This document shows, in pieces, positions 25,605 through 33,882 of a stretch of 64,000 nucleotides of DNA. Source of the DNA: Alphaproteobacteria bacterium (lineage in GTDB: Bacteria; Pseudomonadota; Alphaproteobacteria; Rhizobiales; Rhizobiaceae). The notes beneath the pieces are model-generated. The model ran no database searches, was not told the origin of the DNA, and saw only the letters and a program-made list of their open reading frames with translations. Numbering within the stretch: position 1 is the stretch's first letter; every line of letters starts with the position of its first letter. A program made the position numbers and the translations under genes. The stretch covers positions 1-64,000 of the forward strand of contig JAJRQF010000114.1 in the NCBI GenBank assembly GCA_024280375.1. Direction: 5' to 3'.

Positions 25605-26447
25605 ATGAAATTGTTGCGTTTTGGCGATACGGGCAGCGAGAAGCCCGGCCTTTTGGACGGTGATGGAAATATCCGTGACCTTTCAGCCCATATTGATGAC
25701 CTTGCGGGTGAAAACATCTCACCAGATGCGTTGGCTAAGCTTGGCGCAATTGATGTGAAATCACTGCCGTTAGTTGAAGGCTCGCCGCGTTTAGGGCCCT
25801 GTGTCGCCGGCACCGGAAAGTTAATGTGTATTGGATTGAACTATTCTGATCATGCGGCGGAAACCGGTATGGAGGTTCCGCCGGAGCCAATTTTGTTCAT
25901 GAAGGCAAGCTCAGCCATTGTTGGGCCGAATGATATTGTTGAAATCCCGCGCGGTTCAGTTGCGACCGATTGGGAAGTTGAACTTGGGGTTATCATCGGT
26001 AAAACGGCCAAATATGTCAGCGAAGAAGATGCGCTTGATTATGTGGCTGGATATTGTGTTTGCAATGATCTCTCAGAGCGTGATTTTCAAGCCAAGCGTT
26101 CAGGCCAATGGACCAAGGGCAAATCCTGCGATACGTTTGGCCCGACCGGCCCCTATCTGGTGACAAAAGATGAAGTGCCGGAACCGAACAATCTTGCCAT
26201 GTGGTGCGATGTGAACGGCCATCGCTATCAGGATGGTTCCACCAAAACCATGGTCTATCAAGTAGCCTTTCTGGTCTCGTACCTCAGCCAATTGATGTCA
26301 CTGCATCCAGGCGACATAATTTCTACCGGTACACCGCCGGGCGTTGGTATGGGGCAAAAACCGCCGGTATATCTGAAACCCGGTGATGTGATGGAATTGG
26401 GCATTGAAGGCCTTGGCTCCCAGCGGCAAGACGTCGTGCAGGGGTGA
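25605..26447 (+). CDS. Fumarylacetoacetate hydrolase family protein (2,4-diketo-3-deoxy-L-fuconate hydrolase-like)
   Basis: A 280-residue FAH-fold hydrolase. Divalent-metal ligands occur in W-E-V-E-L-G-V-I-I-G and N-D-L-S-E-R-D-F-Q; the central catalytic stretch is C-I-G-L-N-Y-S-D-H-A-A-E, and the end has S-T-G-T-P-P-G-V-G. The N-terminal 70-residue cap (K-L-L-R-F-G-D-T-G) is the form seen in ureidoglycolate-lyase-like/FucF-type hydrolases. It would cleave the diketo acid made by the SDR upstream. A GAGGATAAG RBS precedes the ATG. Confidence 0.85.
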   Translation: MKLLRFGDTGSEKPGLLDGDGNIRDLSAHIDDLAGENISPDALAKLGAIDVKSLPLVEGSPRLGPCVAGTGKLMCIGLNYSDHAAETGMEVPPEPILFMKASSAIVGPNDIVEIPRGSVATDWEVELGVIIGKTAKYVSEEDALDYVAGYCVCNDLSERDFQAKRSGQWTKGKSCDTFGPTGPYLVTKDEVPEPNNLAMWCDVNGHRYQDGSTKTMVYQVAFLVSYLSQLMSLHPGDIISTGTPPGVGMGQKPPVYLKPGDVMELGIEGLGSQRQDVVQG

Positions 26448-26491
26448 GCTTTTGATTGGCTAACCAAAGATTGAAGTGACAATTGGCCGGA

Positions 26492-27811
26492 ATGGGATAT
26501 GACTTCATTGGTCAATTGTCGGATGCAAAAATGCTTTTTCTCCTGTTAGCCTCAGCTCTGGTCAGCCCTCAAACCGCAACGGGAGAAGCGCTGTTTTACA
26601 GGCAGTGGCAATTGCCAATTGCCGGACAAGTTAAGCTGGGCCCGCTTTACAACGCCGGTTCCTGTGCTGCCTGCCATATAAATAATGGGCGTGGGCAGCC
26701 TCCTATTGACGGGCAAAGCGATCCTTCCTTCGTGCTGCGGTTTTCTATTGCACCGCAAAATGAAGCGCAAAGAATGGGGCTGGCGCTTGAGGAATATGCT
26801 TCCGTCGCAGACCCTCGCTATGGCCGTCAATTGCAGGACAAGGCCATTGATGGTGTGGGTGAGGGGCGGTTGCTGGTCGAATATCGTGACAAGCCCTATA
26901 AGCTGGATGATGGTGAGGTGGTTATCCTGCACCGGCCGGTTTATTCGCTCGATAATTTGAAAAAAGGCCCGTTGCATAATAACGTGCAGATCTCGGCGCG
27001 TATTGCCCAGCCGTTGCATGGTATTGGCTTGCTGGCGGCCATCAGAGATGAGGATATTTTATCCGCTGAAGACCCAAGAGACAAAAATAAAGACGGTGTT
27101 TCTGGCCGGGCAAATCTGGTGCGTGATGTGGTAAGCGGAAAAACCGTACTCGGGCGATTTGGCTGGAAAGCGACCCAACCTAACTTGCGGCAGCAGGTTG
27201 CGGCCGCCTTCGCGCAAGATATCGGTATAAGTTCCAGTCTGTTGCCGCAGACCGGGCAGGGCTGCAATGACGATAGTGCTGATTGTTTAGCGACCAATTC
27301 CAAACCGGCAAATGCGGAAAAAATTGAAATTTCTGATGATGAATTGCGGTTGACCACCCAATTTGTCAGCCGTTTTCGTGCCTACCAAAGCGGGGCCGGA
27401 ATGAAGTTTGGAACCGAGCGCATTGGTGAAAAATTATTCTCGGAAACCGGCTGCATTTCCTGCCATCGTGAATCATACAAGATCACAATTAAAGATGCAG
27501 ACGGCAAGGCCAAGGCGGGAACCATCTACCCATATTCTGACTTTCTCTTGCACGATATGGGGGCGGGGCTTGCCGACCATCGCCCGGTTGCACAGGCCAG
27601 CGGGTGGGAATGGCGCACTCAACCGCTTTGGGGCATTGGTAATGCCGAAGAGATCAACGGTAATAAATTCTTTTTACACGATGGACGCGCCCGCACCATT
27701 ACTGAAGCTATTTTATGGCATGGGGGTGAGGCGAGGCGCGCACGGGCAAAGTTTTCTGCCTTGAGCAAAATGCAGCGGTTGGCGCTGGTTGAATTTGTTC
27801 GCGGGCTATGA
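26492..27811 (+). CDS. Di-heme oxidoreductase (thiol oxidoreductase/DHOR family)
   Basis: A ~440-residue periplasmic c-type cytochrome with two CxxCH haem motifs: C-A-A-C-H near the N-terminus and C-I-S-C-H in the C-terminal third. Family features L-G-P-L-Y-N-A-G-S-C, G-R-F-G-W-K-A and F-L-H-D-G-R-A are seen. The hydrophobic stretch L-F-L-L-L-A-S-A-L-V serves as signal. Start is uncertain: TTG 26483, ATG 26492 (used) and ATG 26531 all precede or begin that stretch. The product is a DHOR family protein, related to MauG-like peroxidases in layout; its substrate is unknown. It overlaps the MFS gene by four bases. Confidence 0.82.
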   Translation: MGYDFIGQLSDAKMLFLLLASALVSPQTATGEALFYRQWQLPIAGQVKLGPLYNAGSCAACHINNGRGQPPIDGQSDPSFVLRFSIAPQNEAQRMGLALEEYASVADPRYGRQLQDKAIDGVGEGRLLVEYRDKPYKLDDGEVVILHRPVYSLDNLKKGPLHNNVQISARIAQPLHGIGLLAAIRDEDILSAEDPRDKNKDGVSGRANLVRDVVSGKTVLGRFGWKATQPNLRQQVAAAFAQDIGISSSLLPQTGQGCNDDSADCLATNSKPANAEKIEISDDELRLTTQFVSRFRAYQSGAGMKFGTERIGEKLFSETGCISCHRESYKITIKDADGKAKAGTIYPYSDFLLHDMGAGLADHRPVAQASGWEWRTQPLWGIGNAEEINGNKFFLHDGRARTITEAILWHGGEARRARAKFSALSKMQRLALVEFVRGL

Positions 27812-28977
27812 AAGCGCGGTCCGTCACATTGCTGCTGATTGCTGAAGTGTCGGCCTTAAGCCTTTGGTTTATTTCTGCCGCAGTATTGCCCGAAATGGTG
27901 CGGGAAGTTGAATTTTCCGCATTTCGTCAAGCGGCCCTATCAAGCGGTGTTCAAGCAGGCTTTGTCATTGGTGCATTGCTGTCGGCGATATTCGGGTTGG
28001 CCGATCGCTATGATCCGCGCAAGGTATTTGCCGTTTCTGCCATTGCTGCGGGGGTCATTAATTTTGTATTGGTGGTTGTTACGCCCGGTAGCACCATTGC
28101 CATTATTGCACGGGTGCTCACCGGTGCATTGCTTGCAGGTGTCTACCCAACCGGCATGAAGATTGCCATTGGCTGGGGCAAAAAGGATCGCGGCTTTCTG
28201 GTGGGCGCACTGGTTGGGGCGCTGACGCTTGGCTCTGCTTCTCCCCATCTCATTGTTTTGCTTGGTGGCGCGGATTGGCGCTTAACCGTCACCTTTGCGT
28301 CATTGGCATCAATCGCCGCTGGATTGGTTTGCCTGCTGGTTAAACTCGGCCCGCATCATATGAGTGCCGCTAAGTTTAATCCTCGGGTGATTTTATCCGC
28401 GTGGACCAACAAAAGGGTCCGGCTGGCCTATGCCGGATATTTTGGCCACATGTGGGAACTTTATGCCATGTGGGCGTGGATTGCGGTTGCAACATCCGTC
28501 TCCTATTCAGCCACATTGCCGCTGGCGGATGCTGAATGGCTATCGCGCGTCACGGCATTCGTGGCGATTGGTTCTGGTGCTTTTGCCTGCCTGTTTGCAG
28601 GAAAGCTCGCCGATAATATAGGCAAGGCGGAAGTCACTATCATTGCCATGGTGTTGAGTGGCACGGCTGCCCTTGCAACCGCGCTTTCATTTGGTGGTGC
28701 ACCGTGGATAACATTTGTGATTGTGGTGATCTGGGGCATTACCATCATTCCGGATTCTGCGCAGTTTTCAGCGATTGTGGCGGATGCTTCTTCACCAGAT
28801 CAGGCAGGTAGTCTGATGACGTTTCAAATCGCGCTTGGTTTTGCCTTGACCTTTGTTACCGTGCAGATGGTTCCAATTCTGGCCAATTTATTTGGTTGGC
28901 CTGCAATATTGGCTGTAATGGCACTTGGACCCGCATTTGGTATTGTCGCGATGGCTCGATTACGAGCTATGGGGTGA
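27808..28977 (+). CDS. MFS transporter
   Basis: A 389-residue major facilitator with about twelve helices. Typical features: A-D-R-Y-D-P-R-K in the loop between helices 2 and 3, R-V-L-T-G-A-L-L-A-G-V-Y-P-T-G in helix 4, and F-A-G-K-L-A-D-N-I-G-K in the second half. Its start ATG overlaps the di-heme oxidoreductase stop (ATGA), so the two are translated together. It may move a metal-siderophore or small substrate connected with that cytochrome; the sequence does not say which. Convergent with nirV, with three bases between stops. Confidence 0.87.
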   Translation: MKARSVTLLLIAEVSALSLWFISAAVLPEMVREVEFSAFRQAALSSGVQAGFVIGALLSAIFGLADRYDPRKVFAVSAIAAGVINFVLVVVTPGSTIAIIARVLTGALLAGVYPTGMKIAIGWGKKDRGFLVGALVGALTLGSASPHLIVLLGGADWRLTVTFASLASIAAGLVCLLVKLGPHHMSAAKFNPRVILSAWTNKRVRLAYAGYFGHMWELYAMWAWIAVATSVSYSATLPLADAEWLSRVTAFVAIGSGAFACLFAGKLADNIGKAEVTIIAMVLSGTAALATALSFGGAPWITFVIVVIWGITIIPDSAQFSAIVADASSPDQAGSLMTFQIALGFALTFVTVQMVPILANLFGWPAILAVMALGPAFGIVAMARLRAMG

Positions 28978-28980
28978 ATT

Positions 28981-29793
28981 TCAGCTCAATTCTTTCAGTA
29001 CACGAAAGCCGATATTATCGACCGGTGCGCCGGTGCCGCAGCCGCCGGTATAAACCTCATCAAAGAAGTAGGGGACATGGGCGCGTTCTTCACCTTGCAC
29101 AATGCGGTTGGGGCAGAGCTTGGGGTCGCGCAATTGTTCAATTGTCCATTCTTTGCGATTGGCATCGTCAGAAGGGAAGCGGCAGGTCATCGTCCATTCC
29201 CAAACCGGGCCGGTTAAATCGGTAATGCCCCAGTCATTTTTGTCAATTGAGCCGACTTTTCGGGTTTTGCGAAACAGGCTCAGGGGCGTTGTTTTCAACA
29301 TTTGTCGGTCGGCGATTAATTTCTCAATTGTATCAACTGTGTAGTCTTTGCCTGAATTGGCGAAATAGCCCCATTCTTCTTCCGTGGGCAGGCGGTAGGT
29401 TTCGCCGGTTTGATTTGAAAGCCAATTGGTGAAATCCATTGCATCTGCCCAGGAAACGCGGGTGACAGGATGATTGCCTTTTTGGTATTTTCTGCGTTTG
29501 GCCGGGTGCGTACAGCCGCCGTCCTTAAAGCAGGTATTCCATTGATCGACGGTAATTTCATATCGACCTATTTGAAAGGGCCGGTTTATTTTGACAGGCT
29601 TGGTGTAATAAACCCGTTCCAGCACATTGGGCACCAATATGGTGAGGCTGTAATCGCCCGGCCTTACGGTCACCATTTCCAGACCGGGCAATTGGTAGGG
29701 TGGCGACCAGATTTTGGATATTTTCGTCCAGTAAAATGCCGCAAATGCAATGAGTGCAAATGCGGCAAGTGTGAGTACAGAATTGCGGTTCAT
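28981..29793 (-). CDS. nirV: NirV: SUMF1/formylglycine-generating-fold protein of the nirK operon
   Basis: A ~270-residue protein with an N-terminal membrane anchor (residues 7-22) and an FGE-sulfatase domain. Seen: F-Q-I-G-R-Y-E-I-T-V-D-Q-W, N-H-P-V-T-R-V-S-W-A-D-A, Y-R-L-P-T-E-E-E-W, D-L-T-G-P-V-W-E-W-T and C-terminal I-G-F-R-V. Such NirV proteins sit next to nirK in several alphaproteobacteria; function is not settled. Start chosen at ATG 29793, 22 bases after the cytochrome stop; ATG 29856 would overlap that gene. Third cistron of nirK-cytochrome-nirV. Confidence 0.85.
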   Translation of the reverse strand: MNRNSVLTLAAFALIAFAAFYWTKISKIWSPPYQLPGLEMVTVRPGDYSLTILVPNVLERVYYTKPVKINRPFQIGRYEITVDQWNTCFKDGGCTHPAKRRKYQKGNHPVTRVSWADAMDFTNWLSNQTGETYRLPTEEEWGYFANSGKDYTVDTIEKLIADRQMLKTTPLSLFRKTRKVGSIDKNDWGITDLTGPVWEWTMTCRFPSDDANRKEWTIEQLRDPKLCPNRIVQGEERAHVPYFFDEVYTGGCGTGAPVDNIGFRVLKELS

Positions 29794-29815
29794 GGCGCTA
29801 TTTCTGCTTTTCGAT

Positions 29816-30529
29816 CTATTTGAGTGTTTTGATATAGGCAAGGATATCGGCTGCATCCTTGGTTGATTTCAAACCAGGGAACCTTGCCGTTGTGCCTTTA
29901 ACAAATTGCTCGGGATTGGAGGCAAATGCCGCGAGGTTCTTATCATTCCAGACGAGACCTGAATTTTTCAACGCGTCAGAATATTTATAGCCTTCAACAG
30001 ATGCGGCTTTCTTGCCATAAATGCCAAACAGGTTTGGCCCATATACAACCTTGCCGCCCTTATCAAATGAATGGCAAACCGTGCAGGTTTTCTTGGCTAC
30101 CCGTTTGCCTGCTTCAACATTACCCATAATATCGTCGTGATCTTCACCACTGCGAAGGGTTTTGAAATAGGCCAGCAGGTCAGCGCGTTTTGCCGCTTTC
30201 TTGATGCCGGGGAAGCTCATTTTGGTTCCCTTGACCACCTTTCTTGGCTTGGTGATATATTCAAGGAATGTATGCTCATCCCAGGTTAGGCCAGAATTGG
30301 CCATCGCTTTTGAATATTTATAGGTCGGGTTGGTGGCAGATTTTTTGTTTAGAATTCCAAACAGATTTGGCCCTAGACGGTTTTTGCCACCTTCTTTCAA
30401 AGTGTGACAGGCGACGCATTTTTTCGCGACTTTCTTGCCTTTGGCAACATCACCTTCCGCGAAAGCGGTCGATGCGGTCAATAACAAAGTACCGGCAGCA
30501 ATAATCGAGAATAGTTTAGAGTTTTTCAT
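29816..30529 (-). CDS. Duplicated c2-type di-heme cytochrome c
   Basis: A 237-residue exported protein. Signal peptide 1-24 (T-A-F-A). Two tandem homologous class I cytochrome domains carry C38-V-A-C-H42 and C149-T-V-C-H153. Domain 1 has the usual axial-ligand loop K-G-T-K-M104-S-F-P-G. In domain 2 that loop reads K-G-T-T-A-R-F-P-G, so the Met is replaced by Ala. The second haem may therefore be five-coordinate or have another ligand. It lies directly after nirK and is the likely electron donor to it. RBS GGGAGATTGT precedes ATG 30529. Confidence 0.88.
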   Translation of the reverse strand: MKNSKLFSIIAAGTLLLTASTAFAEGDVAKGKKVAKKCVACHTLKEGGKNRLGPNLFGILNKKSATNPTYKYSKAMANSGLTWDEHTFLEYITKPRKVVKGTKMSFPGIKKAAKRADLLAYFKTLRSGEDHDDIMGNVEAGKRVAKKTCTVCHSFDKGGKVVYGPNLFGIYGKKAASVEGYKYSDALKNSGLVWNDKNLAAFASNPEQFVKGTTARFPGLKSTKDAADILAYIKTLK

Positions 30530-30562
30530 TACAATCTCCCAATTGTATAACTAGTGCCCTTG

Positions 30563-30592
30563 CGGTACTGGCGCTATTATTTGCCAGTACCG
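30563..30592 (-). promoter_or_regulatory. 10-bp stem-loop between nirK and the cytochrome gene
   Basis: CGGTACTGGC (30563-30572) and GCCAGTACCG (30583-30592) pair perfectly around a 10-base loop. No T-run follows on the minus strand, so it is more likely a processing or mRNA-stability element than a full terminator. Confidence 0.65.
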
Positions 30593-30606
30593 GGAAGGCA
30601 TTTTAG

Positions 30607-31770
30607 TTAGGCTTCGATTGCGGTCGGTTTTTTGACCTGTTTCATCAATTCATTATTCCACTTGCCATCGACCTCGAAGATTGCAGTTGCACCCTTCAGT
30701 ACAGCCTCAATAAGGTTGTGATTCACATAGGCGTAAACGCCCGGCTGACGGAACGTGTAAATTGCAGCACCTGCTGCTCCACCGCAAATTGGCCATGTTT
30801 CCATACCTGTTTGTGGGTCGTCACCAAATGAACCACTTGCCCAAACATAGTCGCCGTGACCACCGATAAGGTGAGGGCGGGTGTCATAGTTGGCCTGCGA
30901 GTGAATGATCAAAACAGCGTCACCGACAGTGGCTTTGAGTGAATTTTCACCGGTCAATGCGCCCACAGCGCCGTTGAATACGATATGGCTTGGTATCAGG
31001 GTCGCCATCGTTTCCATATAATCGGCGTAATCTTCACCGGCGGTATCGTATTTGATGTATTCGTCATCCTCATCTTTTTTCAGGTAATAGTCCTGTTCAC
31101 CAATGAAGTAGGCCTTGTCATATTTAAGCGAGTTGCCATCCTTGTCCTGCAGGCCCGCGCGCGGCAGCACCATGATGGCGCCATTCATGCCGTGGGTGAC
31201 ATGGTAAGGGATCATCGCGCCGCCCGGGGCACAGTGATAAACGAACACACCGGGTTTTGTCGCACGGAAACGCAACATGCATTCTTCGCCGGGGGAAACA
31301 TGGGTTAATCCGCCACCGCCAAGTGCGCCGGTTGAGGCGTGGAAGTCGATATTGTGTTCCATGGCGTTGGTATCAGGATTGACCAGAGTTAATTCAATAT
31401 AGTCATCTTGATGAACAACAATCATTGGTCCGGGTACAGAACCATTGAAGGTCAAGGCCCAGATTTCAGCGCCATCATCATCGAGGACCATTTTCTTTTC
31501 TTCGATCACAAAGCGAACTTCAACAACCTTTGGGCCGCCTTTTGCCACCTGATCATGTTTTGGCAAGAATGGTGGGGCAACCATTTCCTGTTTTACGCGT
31601 GGCAGAGCGGCAATTTCTGCTTCGCTCAATGCTTTCTTTGCGCCGTGACTTGCGGCTTTTGCTTTGCTCAGGGCTGCATCGGCCACCATAATTCCGGCAC
31701 CCACTGCTGCGGTGCTAGCGATGAAAGTTCTGCGGGATACGGCTGGTTTTTCTCCAGTTGTTTTGTTCAT
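30607..31770 (-). CDS. nirK: Copper-containing nitrite reductase NirK
   Basis: A 387-residue two-cupredoxin-domain enzyme reducing nitrite to NO in the periplasm. Tat signal S-R-R-T-F-I-A-S-T. Type 1 copper: H139, C180, H190, M195 ([18 protein letters not shown]). Type 2 copper: H144, H179 and H351 (Y-V-N-H-N-L-I-E-A). Catalytic D142 in I-D-F-H and H300 in T-R-P-H-L-I-G-G-H. All key residues are present, so it should be active. AAGGA RBS. First gene of nirK-cytochrome-nirV, with an FNR/NnrR-type box upstream. Confidence 0.97.
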   Translation of the reverse strand: MNKTTGEKPAVSRRTFIASTAAVGAGIMVADAALSKAKAASHGAKKALSEAEIAALPRVKQEMVAPPFLPKHDQVAKGGPKVVEVRFVIEEKKMVLDDDGAEIWALTFNGSVPGPMIVVHQDDYIELTLVNPDTNAMEHNIDFHASTGALGGGGLTHVSPGEECMLRFRATKPGVFVYHCAPGGAMIPYHVTHGMNGAIMVLPRAGLQDKDGNSLKYDKAYFIGEQDYYLKKDEDDEYIKYDTAGEDYADYMETMATLIPSHIVFNGAVGALTGENSLKATVGDAVLIIHSQANYDTRPHLIGGHGDYVWASGSFGDDPQTGMETWPICGGAAGAAIYTFRQPGVYAYVNHNLIEAVLKGATAIFEVDGKWNNELMKQVKKPTAIEA

Positions 31771-31848
31771 TTTATTAGTCCTTCGAAAAATTGACCGGAA
31801 CTTTATATCTATCCAAGGCCAATTATATTCTGGCGATTCTTTGCCAAG

Positions 31849-31869
31849 GTCAGGAAACCATCTCCTGAC
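31849..31869 (-). promoter_or_regulatory. Stem-loop at the predicted 5' end of nirK mRNA
   Basis: On the minus strand GTCAGGA pairs with TCCTGAC around a 7-base loop. If the box below is at -41.5, transcription starts near 31870, so the message would begin with this hairpin, leaving about 80 bases to the nirK ATG. Confidence 0.55.
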
Positions 31870-31876
31870 ATCCAGT

Positions 31877-31918
31877 TTTGTATCAGTGTGAAATGTTCGA
31901 AGTTTTGATCTGGGTCAA
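31877..31918 (-). promoter_or_regulatory. FNR/NnrR-type box and -10 for nirK
   Basis: TTGAT-CTGG-GTCAA at 31905-31918 matches the Crp/Fnr-family consensus at 9 of 10 defined positions. TACAAA on the minus strand (31882-31877) is centred exactly 32 bases from it, the same layout as at nnrS. The site is palindromic but lies 133 bases from the divergent gene at 32052. Confidence 0.8.
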
Positions 31919-32051
31919 GAAATTCAAAATGATTTTGGGAGGTTTGCTCTTTGTTTGTTTTTGCTGATTATCGGGAACGGGCAATTTGCGGGATTAACCA
32001 GTTCTGGTAGAAATGCTTGTTGGCAGGAGTGGGACGGCATAAATTGCCCAG

Positions 32052-33773
32052 ATGTTAAAATCCCAGCCAGCAAGATTACATTCGAAAGATTTGCTCCGAA
32101 AACTTGTCGCCTTTTCGCGCCGGCCGATCGTCATGCTGATCGCCAGTTTTGGTGCTGTTTTTGCCCTTTATAATCTGGAAAATTATTGGGCCGCATTGCC
32201 GTTTGCCGTTTTGATTGTCGCCCTGATTTCGGCACTGTTGTTTGCCCTGTCAAAACGCCCGGCATTTTCACTCTATACAGCATTTATGCTGGTTGGACTT
32301 GTTACGGTTATTTCGCTGATTAAATTCAAGATGAAGGGCTTTTCGCTGCATTTTTATGACCTTGTGTTTGTCGGTAGTGACCCGCAGGCGGCGGAATTTT
32401 TGCTTGGCACCTATGCTCGCCTGGTTGTACCGGCGCTGGTATTTGCCGCTGTTATTGTTGTCGCTTCGATTGTGCTTTTTATTTACGACCGGAAAATCGA
32501 GATTAAAACACGTCGATTGATGGCCGGTATTTTGCTTCCGGCATTGCTGTTGCCTGTCACTTACCCAAGTGAAGCGCGTGAAGGGCGCTATGTTTACTAT
32601 CTGCAGGGCCGGCATGTATCGGCGTTTTTTGTCTCGCTGCTCGACTTGCAATATATGTTCAGCGACGGAGAAATGGAACGCCGTCTTGCTGCTGTAAAGC
32701 CGCAAAAGCTATTCTCAAAAGCTGTAACCTGCGGGGCCAATGCGCCCGATATATTCGTTGTATTAAGTGAAACCCAGGCTGACCCGGCCAAGTTTCCGCA
32801 ATTGAAAAACGGTAAAGAACTCAATCAACGTATGGCAAAGGCCAATGGCCCGTTGCAGCCGCTTATTGTCGAAACTTTCGGCGGCGGCACATGGATTTCC
32901 AATCTTTCGTTCCTGACCGGGTTGCCGGCTACCGAATTTGGCTGGCGCAGCCCATATTTGACAATTGAGCTTGAGGGCAAAGTGCGTGGGGCATTGCCCG
33001 AACTGTTGTCCGATTGCGGCTATCGTACCGTTGCAATCATGCCGTTTGAGCAGAATTTTGTGAATGAGGGGCCATTTTTAACCTCGGTCGGTTTTCAGGA
33101 AATTTACGATAAATACGCTATTGGCGCATCGGACTACAAGATGCGTGACCGGTTTTATTACCAGGCGGCTGAAAAGATTATCGCTGACAAAAAAGAAGGT
33201 GACAACCGGCCATTATTTTTGTTGGTCCAGACGATGTATCCCCATTCCCCTTACGATATGCGCAAAGATCCTGAAATTGTATTGAAAGGTGAGCCGTTTA
33301 ACAAAGATCCGCAAATTGCTGAATATTTACGCCGCATGTTGATTGCCCGGCAGGATCTTTCCGAGTTTTTTGACGGGCGACGAAGTCAGGTCGATAACCG
33401 CGGGGCGGTATTCCTTGATTTTGGTGACCATCAGTCATTTGCAACCAAGTCGATGGTTGAAGAGGTTGCTGGAGAAGATGCAATGGGCAAGCCCGGCGCG
33501 CTGCCTTATCAGACGTTTTATACGATGCGCTATGTTGGCCTTTCGGGTGAGCGGGTGATGAAAGAGCAGACACCGGTTGATATTGGATTTCTTGGCTCCA
33601 GGATGCTGAGATTTGCTGGCCTCGCAACCAGCGAAATGTGGGACGATATCGCCCGACTTGATGGTTTGTGCAAGGGCAGGCTGTTTGCCTGCGCCGACAA
33701 ACAGCAGGTTATCAATCACCTGCGGCGGCGAATTGATTCAGGGCTGCTGGACATCAAGATTGCCGCGCAATAG
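32052..33773 (+). CDS. Membrane-anchored sulfatase-family (LTA-synthase-like) enzyme
   Basis: A 573-residue protein with about five N-terminal transmembrane helices (residues 25-190) and a C-terminal alkaline-phosphatase-superfamily domain facing the periplasm. Motifs: F-V-V-L-S-E-T-Q near 255, the T-F-G-G-G-T-W nucleophile region with S-F-L-T-G-L-P, M-Y-P-H-S-P-Y and F-G-D-H-Q-S-F (metal Asp/His). Family members transfer phosphoglycerol or phosphoethanolamine to envelope glycans or lipids; exact acceptor unknown. Divergent from nirK; a composite repeat begins within its stop codon. Confidence 0.83.
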   Translation: MLKSQPARLHSKDLLRKLVAFSRRPIVMLIASFGAVFALYNLENYWAALPFAVLIVALISALLFALSKRPAFSLYTAFMLVGLVTVISLIKFKMKGFSLHFYDLVFVGSDPQAAEFLLGTYARLVVPALVFAAVIVVASIVLFIYDRKIEIKTRRLMAGILLPALLLPVTYPSEAREGRYVYYLQGRHVSAFFVSLLDLQYMFSDGEMERRLAAVKPQKLFSKAVTCGANAPDIFVVLSETQADPAKFPQLKNGKELNQRMAKANGPLQPLIVETFGGGTWISNLSFLTGLPATEFGWRSPYLTIELEGKVRGALPELLSDCGYRTVAIMPFEQNFVNEGPFLTSVGFQEIYDKYAIGASDYKMRDRFYYQAAEKIIADKKEGDNRPLFLLVQTMYPHSPYDMRKDPEIVLKGEPFNKDPQIAEYLRRMLIARQDLSEFFDGRRSQVDNRGAVFLDFGDHQSFATKSMVEEVAGEDAMGKPGALPYQTFYTMRYVGLSGERVMKEQTPVDIGFLGSRMLRFAGLATSEMWDDIARLDGLCKGRLFACADKQQVINHLRRRIDSGLLDIKIAAQ

Positions 33774-33881
33774 AGCGACTCATTTTTAGATAGAATCGTT
33801 CAAGTTTGTTTTCCTCACGGCCATTCGGGCAATTTTGATACTCAAGTTTTGCGCTTCGCGATGCTCAACGTGCAACTTGAG
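33772..33881 (+). repeat. Composite intergenic repeat, copy B
   Basis: AGAGCGACTCATTTTTAGAT, then AATCGTTCAAGTTTG and CTCACGGC, followed by the 41-base palindromic block CTCAAGTT...AACTTGAG (33841-33881). The block is identical to 18863-18903 except at one position. The copy is shorter than A and C. Its first two bases are the AG of the upstream gene's TAG stop. Confidence 0.8.
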
Positions 33882-33882
33882 T

